NCBI GenBank assembly: GCA_944382905.1 | Contig: CALWNU010000002.1 | Location: 1 to 64,000, forward strand | Length of the DNA stretch: 64,000 bases | Direction of reading: 5' to 3' | DNA from: an uncultured Clostridia bacterium | Lineage (GTDB): Bacteria; Bacillota; Clostridia; Oscillospirales; Ruminococcaceae | Part shown: positions 32,580-40,217 of the stretch, one piece after another | Layout: each line of letters opens with the position of its first letter | Numbering within the stretch: the stretch's first letter is position 1 | Notes under the pieces: generated by a model | What the model was told of the DNA's origin: nothing | What the model saw: only the letters and a program-made list of their open reading frames with translations | Database searches by the model: none | Made by a program: the position numbers and the translations under genes

Positions 32580-33005
32580 TTAGTCTACAACCTCGACGCC
32601 CATGCTGCGCGCAGTACCAGCGATCATGCTCATAGCTGCTTCCACATTGGCGGCATTCAGGTCAGGCATCTTCTGTTCCGCGATTTTTCTTACCTGCTCT
32701 TTGGTGATTTTGGCTACCTTCGTCTTATTCGGCACACCAGAACCGCTTTCGATACCGCAGGCCTTTTTGATCAGGATCGCAGCTGGCGGAGTCTTGGTTA
32801 CGAACGAGAACGAACGGTCCGCGTACACGGTGATCACCACAGGGATTACCATACCGATGTCGTTTTTGGTCCGCTCATTGAATTCCTTCGTAAAGGACAT
32901 GATGTTGACGCCATGCTGACCGAGTGCCGGACCAACAGGCGGCGCCGGCGTTGCTTTTCCGGCAGGTATCTGCAGCTTGATAAAGCCGACTACCTTTTGA
33001 GCCAT
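32580..33005 (-). CDS. rplK: Ribosomal protein uL11
   Basis: A 141-residue GTPase-centre protein starting [20 protein letters not shown], with the proline-rich [19 protein letters not shown] and the C-terminal rRNA-binding domain ending [12 protein letters not shown]. The ATG at 33005 follows GGAGGTG; an in-frame ATG 15 bases upstream is not used. A string of hairpins separates it from nusG, so it may be transcribed or regulated separately from the rpmG-secE-nusG part. Confidence 0.97.
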   Translation of the reverse strand: MAQKVVGFIKLQIPAGKATPAPPVGPALGQHGVNIMSFTKEFNERTKNDIGMVIPVVITVYADRSFSFVTKTPPAAILIKKACGIESGSGVPNKTKVAKITKEQVRKIAEQKMPDLNAANVEAAMSMIAGTARSMGVEVVD

Positions 33006-33121
33006 AATTTGCACCTCCATAGTTTATGTGGTTCATGGCGGAACGGAACTCTTTCCGTCCCTCCCACAGGCATGGCCGGACAACCGTCCGGAACACACCC
33101 AAACGCAGCGGATCCCGCTGC

Positions 33122-33140
33122 AAAAACCGGCATTTCTGCC
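33122..33140 (-). terminator. Terminator-like hairpin between nusG and rplK
   Basis: CGGCA/TGCCG stem with GAAA tetraloop and GTTTTTG tail on the minus strand, eight bases after the nusG stop. Three further hairpins follow before rplK (33105-33121, 33076-33091, about 33044-33057). Confidence 0.6.
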
Positions 33141-33147
33141 GATTCCC

Positions 33148-33678
33148 TCAAAAAGAAGAATCATCCAGCTGGACCTGGTCCAGCTCCAGTTCCACCGGCG
33201 TTTCCCGGCCAAACATGGAAACGACAACCTTTACTTTGTTCTTTTCCACATCCAGCTCTTTCACGATACCGGCGAACCCTTCCATCGGCCCGTCGGTGAT
33301 CCGGATGGTATCGCCAACGGCGTAGTTGATCTCGACCTGGCGTTTCTCCACGCCCAATGCCGCCACTTCCTTTTCCGTCAGCGGGATCGGCTTGGACGAG
33401 GGGCCCACGAAACCGGTACATCCGCGGGTGTTGCGGACCACATACCAGGATTCGTCGGTCATAATCATTTTGATCAGTACATAGCCGGGGAATATTTTGC
33501 GTTCGACTTCGCGCTTTTTGTTGTCTTTGATTTCGGTCACTGTCTCGGTGGGGACTTTCACTTCCTGAATCAGCTCCTGCATCCCACGGTTCTCGACAGC
33601 TTTTTCGATGTTGGTCGCTACCTTGTTTTCGTATCCAGAATAGGTGTGGACCACATACCATTTTGCCTCTTCAGACAT
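33148..33678 (-). CDS. nusG: Transcription termination/antitermination factor NusG
   Basis: A 176-residue factor with the NGN domain (AKWYVVHTYSGYENKVATNI, then KIFPGYVLIKM) and a C-terminal KOW domain (GDTIRITDGPMEGFAGIVKEL). It binds RNA polymerase and links it with ribosomes or Rho. It lies between secE and rplK as in nearly all bacteria, 51 bases after secE. Length is normal. No additional domain is present. Confidence 0.97.
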   Translation of the reverse strand: MSEEAKWYVVHTYSGYENKVATNIEKAVENRGMQELIQEVKVPTETVTEIKDNKKREVERKIFPGYVLIKMIMTDESWYVVRNTRGCTGFVGPSSKPIPLTEKEVAALGVEKRQVEINYAVGDTIRITDGPMEGFAGIVKELDVEKNKVKVVVSMFGRETPVELELDQVQLDDSSF

Positions 33679-33729
33679 TTTTCATCCCTCCACGCAAGGT
33701 TATGCACCAGTTGCAGGCATCTGCGGGTG

Positions 33730-33972
33730 TCAACCTGCGCTGCTGAGAAGCAGATTCACCAAACTGGACAGCGCCCCATCCAAAATCCAGATAAATACGC
33801 CGACGATCAAACAGCAGGCCAATACCACTGCGGAATTGTTGATAATCTGCTTTTTCGAAGGCCACACAACCTTCTTGATCTCGCCGCGCATATCCTTGAA
33901 ACCTTTGACGAATCGATGGGCGGTACGTTTCAGAAAGCCTTCTTTTTTGTCTTTGTTTGCCTTTTCAGCCAT
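33730..33972 (-). CDS. secE: Preprotein translocase subunit SecE
   Basis: An 80-residue single-span translocon subunit. The amphipathic segment KGFKDMRGEIKKVVWPSKKQ precedes one membrane helix (about residues 49-70), the minimal bacterial SecE plan. SecE clamps SecY in the membrane. It lies between rpmG and nusG, the normal context. The ribosome-binding site is weak (CAGGGG), which fits coupling within the operon. Confidence 0.95.
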   Translation of the reverse strand: MAEKANKDKKEGFLKRTAHRFVKGFKDMRGEIKKVVWPSKKQIINNSAVVLACCLIVGVFIWILDGALSSLVNLLLSSAG

Positions 33973-33999
33973 TACAGAAAACCCCTGCCTTTCTCGTCC

Positions 34000-34149
34000 T
34001 TATTTCGCCTCGCGGTGGAGCGTGTGTTTCCGGCAGAATTTGCAGTATTTGTTCATTTCCAGTCTGTCCGGATCGTTTTTCTTGTTCTTCATGGTGTTGT
34101 AGTTGCGCTGTTTGCACTCCGTGCAAGCCAATGTAATCTTTACTCTCAT
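34000..34149 (-). CDS. rpmG: Ribosomal protein bL33
   Basis: A 49-residue large-subunit protein, [19 protein letters not shown] at its start and [14 protein letters not shown] at its end, so both CxxC zinc pairs are present. The ATG at 34149 follows GGAGGTG. It heads the rpmG-secE-nusG operon from the promoter at 34252-34280. Length and motifs match the zinc form of bL33. Confidence 0.97.
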   Translation of the reverse strand: MRVKITLACTECKQRNYNTMKNKKNDPDRLEMNKYCKFCRKHTLHREAK

Positions 34150-34251
34150 TTCGGCACCTCCTGATTCACAGAATTGTTTGCCTCCCTCTTGGGCAAGGAA
34201 ACGCTTTGAAAAATGAACACAAAAAAATAAACCCTTTTTAGAGGTAGTACA

Positions 34252-34280
34252 ATTCTATCACGGGATCCTGTCCGCGTCAA
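34252..34280 (-). promoter_or_regulatory. Promoter of rpmG-secE-nusG
   Basis: TTGACG (34280-34275), 17-bp spacer, TAGAAT (34257-34252). The 100-base leader to rpmG shows no conserved RNA element that I recognise. Confidence 0.78.
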
Positions 34281-34403
34281 CTGTTTTTTGGGCTGAAAAC
34301 GCGAAAAAACAAAATTTTTCCTGGCTGCGGCACATAAAACCCGCTTTTCCCCGATAAGTTTATGACAGACCGCCCTTGTGTTGTCTCAGCGGCCGGGGAA
34401 AGG

Positions 34404-34433
34404 TTGATTTTCCCTCCTGCGCTGTGGTACAAT
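34404..34433 (+). promoter_or_regulatory. Promoter of ddl-murI
   Basis: TTGATT (34404-34409), 18-bp spacer, TACAAT (34428-34433), about 75 bases before the ddl start. Confidence 0.68.
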
Positions 34434-34514
34434 AAGCCGTGCCAAAAGCAATTTGCCTTTCCGGCGCGGTTCGTCTTGTGCGGCCGCCTATTATTATATA
34501 GGAGTGATTGGATC

Positions 34515-35573
34515 ATGTCAAAGCGTTCCGTTGCAGTCGTGTTCGGCGGCGCTTCCAGCGAATACGAAGTTTCGCTGCGTTCCGCTTCTTTTGTCATTTC
34601 CGGTATCGACCGGGAAAAATATGACCTGACCATGGTGGGCATTACCAAAGAGGGCCAATGGCTGTTATACCAGGGGCCGGAATCAGAAATCGCTCCGGAC
34701 CGCTGGAACCGTCCGGACTATGTGACCCCCGCCGTCCTGCCGCCGGATCCTACCTATCACGGTCTTCTGGTGATGGAAAAAAGCGGCATGCGCACCATCC
34801 CGCTGGATGTGGTTTTCCCGGTGCTGCACGGCAAAAACGGGGAAGACGGCACCATCCAAGGCGTGTTCCAAATGGCCCGGATCCCGTTTGTAGGCTGCGG
34901 CGTCCTTTCCAGCGCCATCTGCATGGATAAAGTGATTACCCATACGGTCATGGATCAGACCGGCATTCCCAACGCCATGTGGGCCGACGTATTCCCCCAG
35001 GACCTGGACAGCTTTGACGAACTGGAAGCCGAGCTGGCGGATACTTTGGGGTACCCCATGTTCGTCAAACCGGCCAACGCGGGATCCTCAGTTGGGGTCA
35101 GCAAAGCGTCGGACAAAGCAGCCCTGCTAGCAGGACTGAAAACCGCCTTCCAGCATGATGGCAAAGCGGTTGTAGAAGAATGTATCTTCGGCCGTGAGGT
35201 GGAGTGCGCGGTCTTTGGCAACCAATGTGCCAAAGCTTCCATCCTGGGCGAAATCGCGCCGAAAAAAGAATTTTATGATTACGAAGCAAAATATGAGGAC
35301 GACAGCACCGACCTCTATGTCCCGGCCCGGATCCCGGAAGAAACCGCGGATCTGGTACGAGAACTGGCACTGACCGCTTTTGAGGCGTTGGGCTGCCAGG
35401 GGCTTGCCCGGGTGGACTTTTTCGTGCGTGACGAGGGCATTATCCTCAACGAAGTCAACACCATGCCCGGCTTTACCGGTATTAGCATGTATCCCAAGCT
35501 GATGATGGAAGGCGGCATGACCGCCTATGATCTGGTCGGCGGCTTGATTGAGCTTGCTTTGCAAAAAGAATAA
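34515..35573 (+). CDS. ddl: D-alanine--D-alanine ligase
   Basis: A 352-residue ATP-grasp enzyme joining two D-alanines for the peptidoglycan stem. It starts VAVVFGGASSEYEVSLRSA and contains VLHGKNGEDGTIQG, the ATP-binding KPANAGSSVGVSKA, the E-V-E-C-A-V segment, and the metal-binding LNEVNTMPGFT. The ATG at 34515 follows TAGGAG; the frame is open further upstream but would extend over the promoter. It is followed closely by murI, pairing D-Ala-D-Ala and D-Glu supply. Confidence 0.97.
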   Translation: MSKRSVAVVFGGASSEYEVSLRSASFVISGIDREKYDLTMVGITKEGQWLLYQGPESEIAPDRWNRPDYVTPAVLPPDPTYHGLLVMEKSGMRTIPLDVVFPVLHGKNGEDGTIQGVFQMARIPFVGCGVLSSAICMDKVITHTVMDQTGIPNAMWADVFPQDLDSFDELEAELADTLGYPMFVKPANAGSSVGVSKASDKAALLAGLKTAFQHDGKAVVEECIFGREVECAVFGNQCAKASILGEIAPKKEFYDYEAKYEDDSTDLYVPARIPEETADLVRELALTAFEALGCQGLARVDFFVRDEGIILNEVNTMPGFTGISMYPKLMMEGGMTAYDLVGGLIELALQKE

Positions 35574-35586
35574 GGGAGGGCGCAGG

Positions 35587-36411
35587 ATGGATAACCGTCC
35601 CATCGGCATCTTTGACTCCGGTTTAGGGGGACTGACGGCGTTAAAAGAGCTGCGCCGCCTGCTTCCCAATGAAAGTTTTGTGTATTTTGGGGATACCGGC
35701 CGGGTTCCCTATGGCGCGCGCAGCCCGCAGACGCTGCGCCGGTTCGCCCGGGAAAACATCCGGTTTCTCCAGCATTACGATGTCAAAATGATCGTCGCGG
35801 CCTGCGGCACCATTTCTTCGATTCTGTCGGAGGATCCCGCATGGGATCCGACGTTTCCCTTCACCGGCGTGCTGCGTCCGGCAGCGGAAGCAGCCTGCCG
35901 TGCTACCCGCTGCGGCAGGATCGGCGTAATCGGCACGTCCGCCACCATTCGCAGCGGCTCTTATGAGCGGATCATCCGGCAAATCATGCCCAACGTACAG
36001 GTTTTTTCCCGCGCGTGCCCACTGTTTGTCCCGCTGGTGGAAAACGGATATCTCGAGGAACAAAACCCGGTCACCGAACTGGTGGCGCGGGATTATCTTT
36101 CCGGCCTGGCCGCCGAACGGCCGGATACGCTGATTCTGGGCTGCACCCATTATCCGCTGATTGCCCCGGCAATCCGCCGCGTGATGGGAGACGGCGTCAC
36201 GCTCATCGACCCTGGCAAAGAAACGGCGGCGGCGGTGCAAGCTATGCTGTCTGCCCGCGGAATCTGCGCGGATGGCAGTCAAACCAGCGACACCCGTTAT
36301 TTTGCTTCCGCCGATACAGAGGATTTTGGCACGATTGCGGCGCGTTTTTTGGGCGAGCCGCTGGAAAGCGCGGTAGAATTGGTAGAAGTGGACGCGTTAA
36401 GCCGAGAATAG
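35587..36411 (+). CDS. murI: Glutamate racemase
   Basis: A 274-residue enzyme making D-glutamate for UDP-MurNAc peptides. It begins IGIFDSGLGGLTALKELRRL and has both catalytic cysteines, in VAACGTISS and LGCTHYPLI. The first motif is normally ACNTA/S, so the asparagine after the cysteine is replaced by glycine. The start lies 13 bases after the ddl stop behind GGGAGG. The gene is also spaced only 13 bases before the DUF1934 TTG, so ddl, murI and DUF1934 form one run. Confidence 0.94.
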   Translation: MDNRPIGIFDSGLGGLTALKELRRLLPNESFVYFGDTGRVPYGARSPQTLRRFARENIRFLQHYDVKMIVAACGTISSILSEDPAWDPTFPFTGVLRPAAEAACRATRCGRIGVIGTSATIRSGSYERIIRQIMPNVQVFSRACPLFVPLVENGYLEEQNPVTELVARDYLSGLAAERPDTLILGCTHYPLIAPAIRRVMGDGVTLIDPGKETAAAVQAMLSARGICADGSQTSDTRYFASADTEDFGTIAARFLGEPLESAVELVEVDALSRE

Positions 36412-36424
36412 AAAGGAAATTCCA

Positions 36425-36859
36425 TTGAAAAAGGATGTTATGATTACCCTCAAAGGGACCCAGTTTTCCGACGAGGACTCGGATTGTGTGGAATTGACCA
36501 CCGTTGGTTCGCTGTACCGGCGCAACGGCGTGTACTATTTATGCTACGACGAGTCGGAAGCCACTGGGTTTGACGGGTCAAAAACAACTTTAAAAATTGA
36601 GGGGGACCGGCGGGTCACCATGCGCCGCAGCGGGGAAAACCTGTATTCCCAGCTGATTATCGAAAAAGGACAACGGCATCAGTGCGTTTATGACACCGGG
36701 TACGGTACTTTAACCCTCGGCATTTCCGGGGATCAGATCATCAGCTCCCTAGATGACAACGGCGGGCATTTACAGGTGCGGTATACGCTGGATATCAATG
36801 CAAGCATGGCCAGCGAAAACGAGCTTTTGATCCAGGTAGAAACCTATTCCCCCTCGTAA
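36425..36859 (+). CDS. DUF1934 beta-barrel protein
   Basis: A 144-residue protein of the DUF1934 (YwiB-like) family, a lipocalin-like barrel of unknown function. Family-typical phrases are VMITLKGTQ and YDTGYGTLTLGI, followed by VRYTLDIN. Initiation is at TTG after AAAGGAAA. In many Firmicutes this gene lies immediately before argS; here it precedes an ArgS-like protein lacking the catalytic core, which keeps the context but not the enzyme. Confidence 0.88.
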   Translation: MKKDVMITLKGTQFSDEDSDCVELTTVGSLYRRNGVYYLCYDESEATGFDGSKTTLKIEGDRRVTMRRSGENLYSQLIIEKGQRHQCVYDTGYGTLTLGISGDQIISSLDDNGGHLQVRYTLDINASMASENELLIQVETYSPS

Positions 36860-36877
36860 ACAAAAGGAGGGTGCGCC

Positions 36878-37618
36878 ATGGAAACACAGCCGGTTGGCAT
36901 CGCCGAAACGGCGGAATATGTGCGCCGCCTGCTGTCGCAGAAAGCGCGGCAGGCTTTCCCCGCGTGTGCGATTGCCGCAGTTCCCGTGGACGCCAGCAGT
37001 CCGGACAAAACGGGATTTTTTTCTTCCAGCCTCCCTTTTCAGATTGCCGGCAAGGCGGGGATTGCCCCTGAGCAGGCCGCAATATGCCTGGCCGATCAAA
37101 TCCAGCTGGACAGGGCGGTCTTTTCCCGTGTTGAGCCGGCAGGTGGATTCTTGCATTTTTATCCGGCGGATCCATGGTATACCGCCTGCGCTGCCGCGCT
37201 GCCGCTGCCAGACACATCGCTGTGCTGGGCGGCGACCGAAGAGGATTTCGCCCGCTGTTTGCCTCGTACGCCGGCGCAACGGCAGATTCAGCAAACCTTC
37301 CTTCGGTTGTGCAGCGTTTTGCGCAACTGCAAGGCCGAAGGGATGCTTTGCCTGCCCTGCCCGGACGCCTGGCTGTCCTTGCTTTGCGCGCCGTCGGAAC
37401 AGCGGCTGATCTTTTCCCTTTGCCGCTTGGCGGAATCCGACCCCGCTGCCAGGACTGTCCTGCTGCTGGAGACGGCCCGCAGCTTTTCTTATTTTTACGA
37501 CACGCTGCGCATCTGGGCCGCGGATCCCCGCCGCACTGCTGCGCGCGCGGCTTTGTCTTATTCTTGCGGGGTGTGGATGCAAACCAAAATGGAACAAGCC
37601 GGGCTATTTCCCCGCTGA
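36878..37618 (+). CDS. ArgS-like protein without catalytic domain (DALR protein)
   Basis: A 246-residue protein made of the two ends of arginyl-tRNA synthetase. Residues 1-100 resemble the N-terminal tRNA-recognition domain (segment SLPFQIAGKAGIAPEQAAIC, then RVEPAGGFLHFYPADPW, the counterpart of the PGFINF strand). Residues 165-246 resemble the DALR anticodon-binding helices (ETARSFSYFYDTLRIW and the closing GVWMQTKMEQAGLFP). The Rossmann core with HIGH and KMSKS is missing, so it cannot aminoacylate. It follows DUF1934, the usual neighbour of argS, by 18 bases. A role in tRNA(Arg) binding is an inference; a pseudogene is less likely because the frame is clean and the ribosome-binding site AAAAGGAGG is strong. 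Confidence 0.75.
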   Translation: METQPVGIAETAEYVRRLLSQKARQAFPACAIAAVPVDASSPDKTGFFSSSLPFQIAGKAGIAPEQAAICLADQIQLDRAVFSRVEPAGGFLHFYPADPWYTACAAALPLPDTSLCWAATEEDFARCLPRTPAQRQIQQTFLRLCSVLRNCKAEGMLCLPCPDAWLSLLCAPSEQRLIFSLCRLAESDPAARTVLLLETARSFSYFYDTLRIWAADPRRTAARAALSYSCGVWMQTKMEQAGLFPR

Positions 37619-37647
37619 TTGGACAAGCCCGGTAAAAATTTTTTAGG
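37597..37647 (+). terminator. Possible terminator at the end of the ArgS-like gene
   Basis: CCGGGCT (in the last codons) pairs with AGCCCGG near 37627-37633, followed by TAAAAATTTTTT. The long loop makes it uncertain. Confidence 0.4.
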
Positions 37648-37709
37648 AATTGCAAAAATCCGGCGGGATTTTGGCACTAATAGAATGAACCCTTAAGGGT
37701 GGTGACAGC

Positions 37710-38243
37710 ATGAATATCGACGCCCAGCTGGTGGAAAAAGCAAAAACAGGCGACCGGGACAGTTTTGCCGCGCTGTACGAACTGGTACAGGATGATTTGT
37801 ATAAATATGCCCTGTATTCGCTGGGGAACGTACACGATGCGGAGGACGTGGTGGCGGAGACTTTTTTGGAAGCGTTCCGCGGCATTCCCAAGCTGCGGGA
37901 GGCCGAAGCGTTCCGGGGATGGATTTTTAAAATTCTATCCATCCGTATCAAACGGCGGATTTCCCGGTATGTCAAAGAGAAAAACCAGCTGCAAATCGAA
38001 GATTTTTATTCCGACCCGGCGCTCCGCTTTGAGGGAATGGACGAAACGGCCATCGCCCGGACCGACCTGCTGCAAGCGCTGTCGTCTTTATCTGCGCAGG
38101 AAAGGATGATCCTTTCGCTGTCGGTGCTATATGGCTACACGACAAAACAAATTTCTCAGATGCTGCGCTGCCCCCACGGGACAGTCAGCTCCAAGCTGCA
38201 CCGCAGCCTGCAGAAACTGAAAAAACAAATGGAAGAGAGGTGA
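37710..38243 (+). CDS. ECF-type RNA polymerase sigma factor
   Basis: A 177-residue sigma-70 family protein with only regions 2 and 4. Region 2 (about residues 20-90) includes AEDVVAETFLEAFRGIPKLR; region 4 (about 118-172) includes the helix-turn-helix YTTKQISQMLRCPHGTVSSK. Such factors direct RNA polymerase to stress or envelope genes and are held by a membrane anti-sigma. The next gene, six bases on, encodes a single-span membrane protein that may do this. No sigma-specific autoregulatory promoter could be recognised upstream. Confidence 0.92.
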   Translation: MNIDAQLVEKAKTGDRDSFAALYELVQDDLYKYALYSLGNVHDAEDVVAETFLEAFRGIPKLREAEAFRGWIFKILSIRIKRRISRYVKEKNQLQIEDFYSDPALRFEGMDETAIARTDLLQALSSLSAQERMILSLSVLYGYTTKQISQMLRCPHGTVSSKLHRSLQKLKKQMEER

Positions 38244-38248
38244 GGCAA

Positions 38249-39406
38249 ATGAACCGTTCAGACGGCAAAGAAGAATACGCCGCAATCCAGCGCGAATGGC
38301 AAAAGTTAGACCAGCAGATCCCGGTACCTTTCGCTGCGACGGCCGCCGGAATGAAAGCCCGTTTGCCCTCCCCCGGTGCGCCGGCCAAGGCCAAACGCAT
38401 AGAACACCCGAAAAAATGGGCCTGGTCCCTTGCCTCGTTGGCATTGGTAGCGGTGATCAGCCTGGCTTTGTGGCAGCCTGCCTCCCACCTATTTATTCAA
38501 GATATCTCCAAACAGAATGCAGCGAACCTGCAGATGTCGCCCCTTGCTGACGCTGCTGTGCCGCAGGACGCACCCAAACTCAAATCGGAAGCCCCGTCTT
38601 CGGAAGCGGCTAGTGGCAGTCTTTTTCAAAATTCGGAGGCGGTTTTGGGATCTTCTGCTGAGGAAAAGGGGCGCTTTCTCCCCGCCGAGACCTATGAAGA
38701 AATTGAACTTGCGCTCGCCAATGCACCTGCATCGGCAGAGGAGACGTCCTCCTTTTCGCCCACTGTTGTGACGCAGTCAAGCAGCGAGCTTGGCTCTTCC
38801 GAAGTAGAAAGCGGCGGCTATCGGTATTCGGTCGAATTTTCTCAGGAGACGGCTCAGCTGTGCGTCTACCAAAACGAAAGCGGCGCTCTTGTGGCCCAGG
38901 CCGATGTCTCCGGCGCTCCGGAACGCCTGTTCGTGCAGGAACAGACGCTGGTCCTGGCCGGTATGAGCGAAGAGGGATCGCAGCTGTCCTTTTGGGATAT
39001 TTCCAATCCAGAGTCTCCTGTGCTTGCCCGCACGTTGCGTCAAACAGGCTCTCATTATCTGGGGGCATGGCAATCCGGCAACCAGCTGCTGATCGGGTCA
39101 GTTTACCTGGTGAATGACCGCGCGGATTGCATTCCCAGCGTCTATGACAGCGCCAGCGGACAGGAAGCCAAGCTGGAACCCGGCGATATCCTGCTGTCGG
39201 AAAGCGAATCGGCGCCTTCTTACGCGCTTGTCACCTCCGTTTCCCTGGCTGGGGACGCCTCCTATACTTCCCTAGCCGTTCTGGGCGGGTGCCAGGTCGC
39301 CTATTCCGACGGATGCCTAACGGTATCCACCTCGCAGGACCCGGCTGCTGTTGCCCTCAGCGATCAGTTGCTGCCAATGGACGCCGGTCAAACCCCGGTG
39401 GAATGA
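38249..39406 (+). CDS. Membrane beta-propeller-type protein, putative anti-sigma factor
   Basis: A 385-residue protein with a basic cytosolic N-terminus (about residues 1-55), one membrane helix (about 57-76) and an extracellular serine-rich linker, then a segment resembling the Beta_propel family (WDISNPESPVLARTLRQTGS, IPSVYDSASG, YALVTSVSLAGD). The family proteins are usually about 600-700 residues and have more propeller blades; here the protein stops early. The cytosolic part could bind the sigma factor, but no zinc-type anti-sigma motif is present. It begins right after the sigma gene (an overlapping GTG is also possible). The partnership is inferred from position. Confidence 0.72.
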   Translation: MNRSDGKEEYAAIQREWQKLDQQIPVPFAATAAGMKARLPSPGAPAKAKRIEHPKKWAWSLASLALVAVISLALWQPASHLFIQDISKQNAANLQMSPLADAAVPQDAPKLKSEAPSSEAASGSLFQNSEAVLGSSAEEKGRFLPAETYEEIELALANAPASAEETSSFSPTVVTQSSSELGSSEVESGGYRYSVEFSQETAQLCVYQNESGALVAQADVSGAPERLFVQEQTLVLAGMSEEGSQLSFWDISNPESPVLARTLRQTGSHYLGAWQSGNQLLIGSVYLVNDRADCIPSVYDSASGQEAKLEPGDILLSESESAPSYALVTSVSLAGDASYTSLAVLGGCQVAYSDGCLTVSTSQDPAAVALSDQLLPMDAGQTPVE

Positions 39407-39427
39407 CCGCCAAAAAAATCATGATGG

Positions 39428-39466
39428 AAAAAGGAAGCTGGCTGTATTTTCCCGCTTCCTTTTTTG
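39428..39466 (+). terminator. Terminator after the propeller gene
   Basis: AAAAAGGAAGC/GCTTCCTTTTTT stem with a 15-base loop and T-run. Confidence 0.75.
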
Positions 39467-39478
39467 TTTGCAATCATG

Positions 39479-39484
39479 TATAAT
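39479..39484 (+). promoter_or_regulatory. Probable -10 element of the DUF4364 gene
   Basis: A perfect TATAAT lies 34 bases before the preferred TTG start; no good -35 is seen in the T-run of the preceding terminator. It supports placing the start downstream of 39490. Confidence 0.45.
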
Positions 39485-39517
39485 GGGATTGATTCTATCG
39501 GGAAGGAAGTGCCGGGG

Positions 39518-40129
39518 TTGGATTTAAACGCTTTTACAGCCGGTGTGGAGCCTGGAGGACTCACCCGCGGTTATGAGATCAAAATTTTGGTCTGCTATCT
39601 GCTGGGGCAGATTGGTACCGGCATGACCTTTACCCAAATCAACGACGCGCTGCTGCATCGAGGCCTGGTCAATTATTTCGAACTGGCCAATGCGTTGAGC
39701 GACCTGGCGGAGTCCGGCCATCTCAAAGCGGAAGATTGCGCCGGTAGGCAGGAGGATACCATTTACCGGCTGACCGACCTAGGCCGCCAGACCGCGGATA
39801 CCTTTGCCAACACGCTGCCTGCTTCCGTACGGGAAAAGGCGGTCAAGTCTGCCCGTCATCAGCTGCTTCGGCGAAAAATCGAGTCGTCCAACCATGCTGC
39901 CATCCGCCAGGCGGAGGATGGGTATGTGGTGGACATGACCATCTGCGATATCGGGTCCGACCTGCTTTCTGTTTCCCTTTTTATGCCCACCGAACAGGAA
40001 GCGCAACAGGTCCGCCAGCATTTTTTGTCCGACCCCCTTCTGGTTTACAAAGGGGTACTCGCCCTGCTCACCGGCGACCTGGAAACGGTCGGCCAGCTGA
40101 TTCCCACCAAGGATGAGGATTACCAGTAA
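39518..40129 (+). CDS. DUF4364 family protein
   Basis: A 203-residue soluble protein of the DUF4364 family found in Clostridia. The N-terminal half looks like a winged helix (KILVCYLLGQIG and LANALSDLAESGHL) and the C-terminal half is a mixed domain, suggesting a DNA-binding regulator; no target is known. TTG at 39518 is chosen since GGAAGGAAG precedes it and the -10 at 39479 would make earlier starts leaderless. It is followed by a terminator-like hairpin and then the MATE gene. Confidence 0.8.
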   Translation: MDLNAFTAGVEPGGLTRGYEIKILVCYLLGQIGTGMTFTQINDALLHRGLVNYFELANALSDLAESGHLKAEDCAGRQEDTIYRLTDLGRQTADTFANTLPASVREKAVKSARHQLLRRKIESSNHAAIRQAEDGYVVDMTICDIGSDLLSVSLFMPTEQEAQQVRQHFLSDPLLVYKGVLALLTGDLETVGQLIPTKDEDYQ

Positions 40130-40154
40130 AAAGTCGGACAATACAACACAGCAC

Positions 40155-40184
40155 AAATAAGCGGCATGTCCGCTTATTTCTTTG
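40155..40184 (+). terminator. Terminator after the DUF4364 gene
   Basis: Perfect 10-bp stem AAATAAGCGG/CCGCTTATTT with a CATGT loop; the tail TCTTTGC is only partly T-rich. Confidence 0.6.
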
Positions 40185-40217
40185 CACAAAATTTTTTTAC
40201 AGAAAATGGAGGAAACA

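Noticed and set aside
36795-37655. A 286-codon minus-strand frame opposite the ArgS-like gene
   Set aside because: It is arginine-rich and of low complexity, without a start signal; the plus-strand gene has a good ribosome-binding site and recognisable ArgS-like segments.
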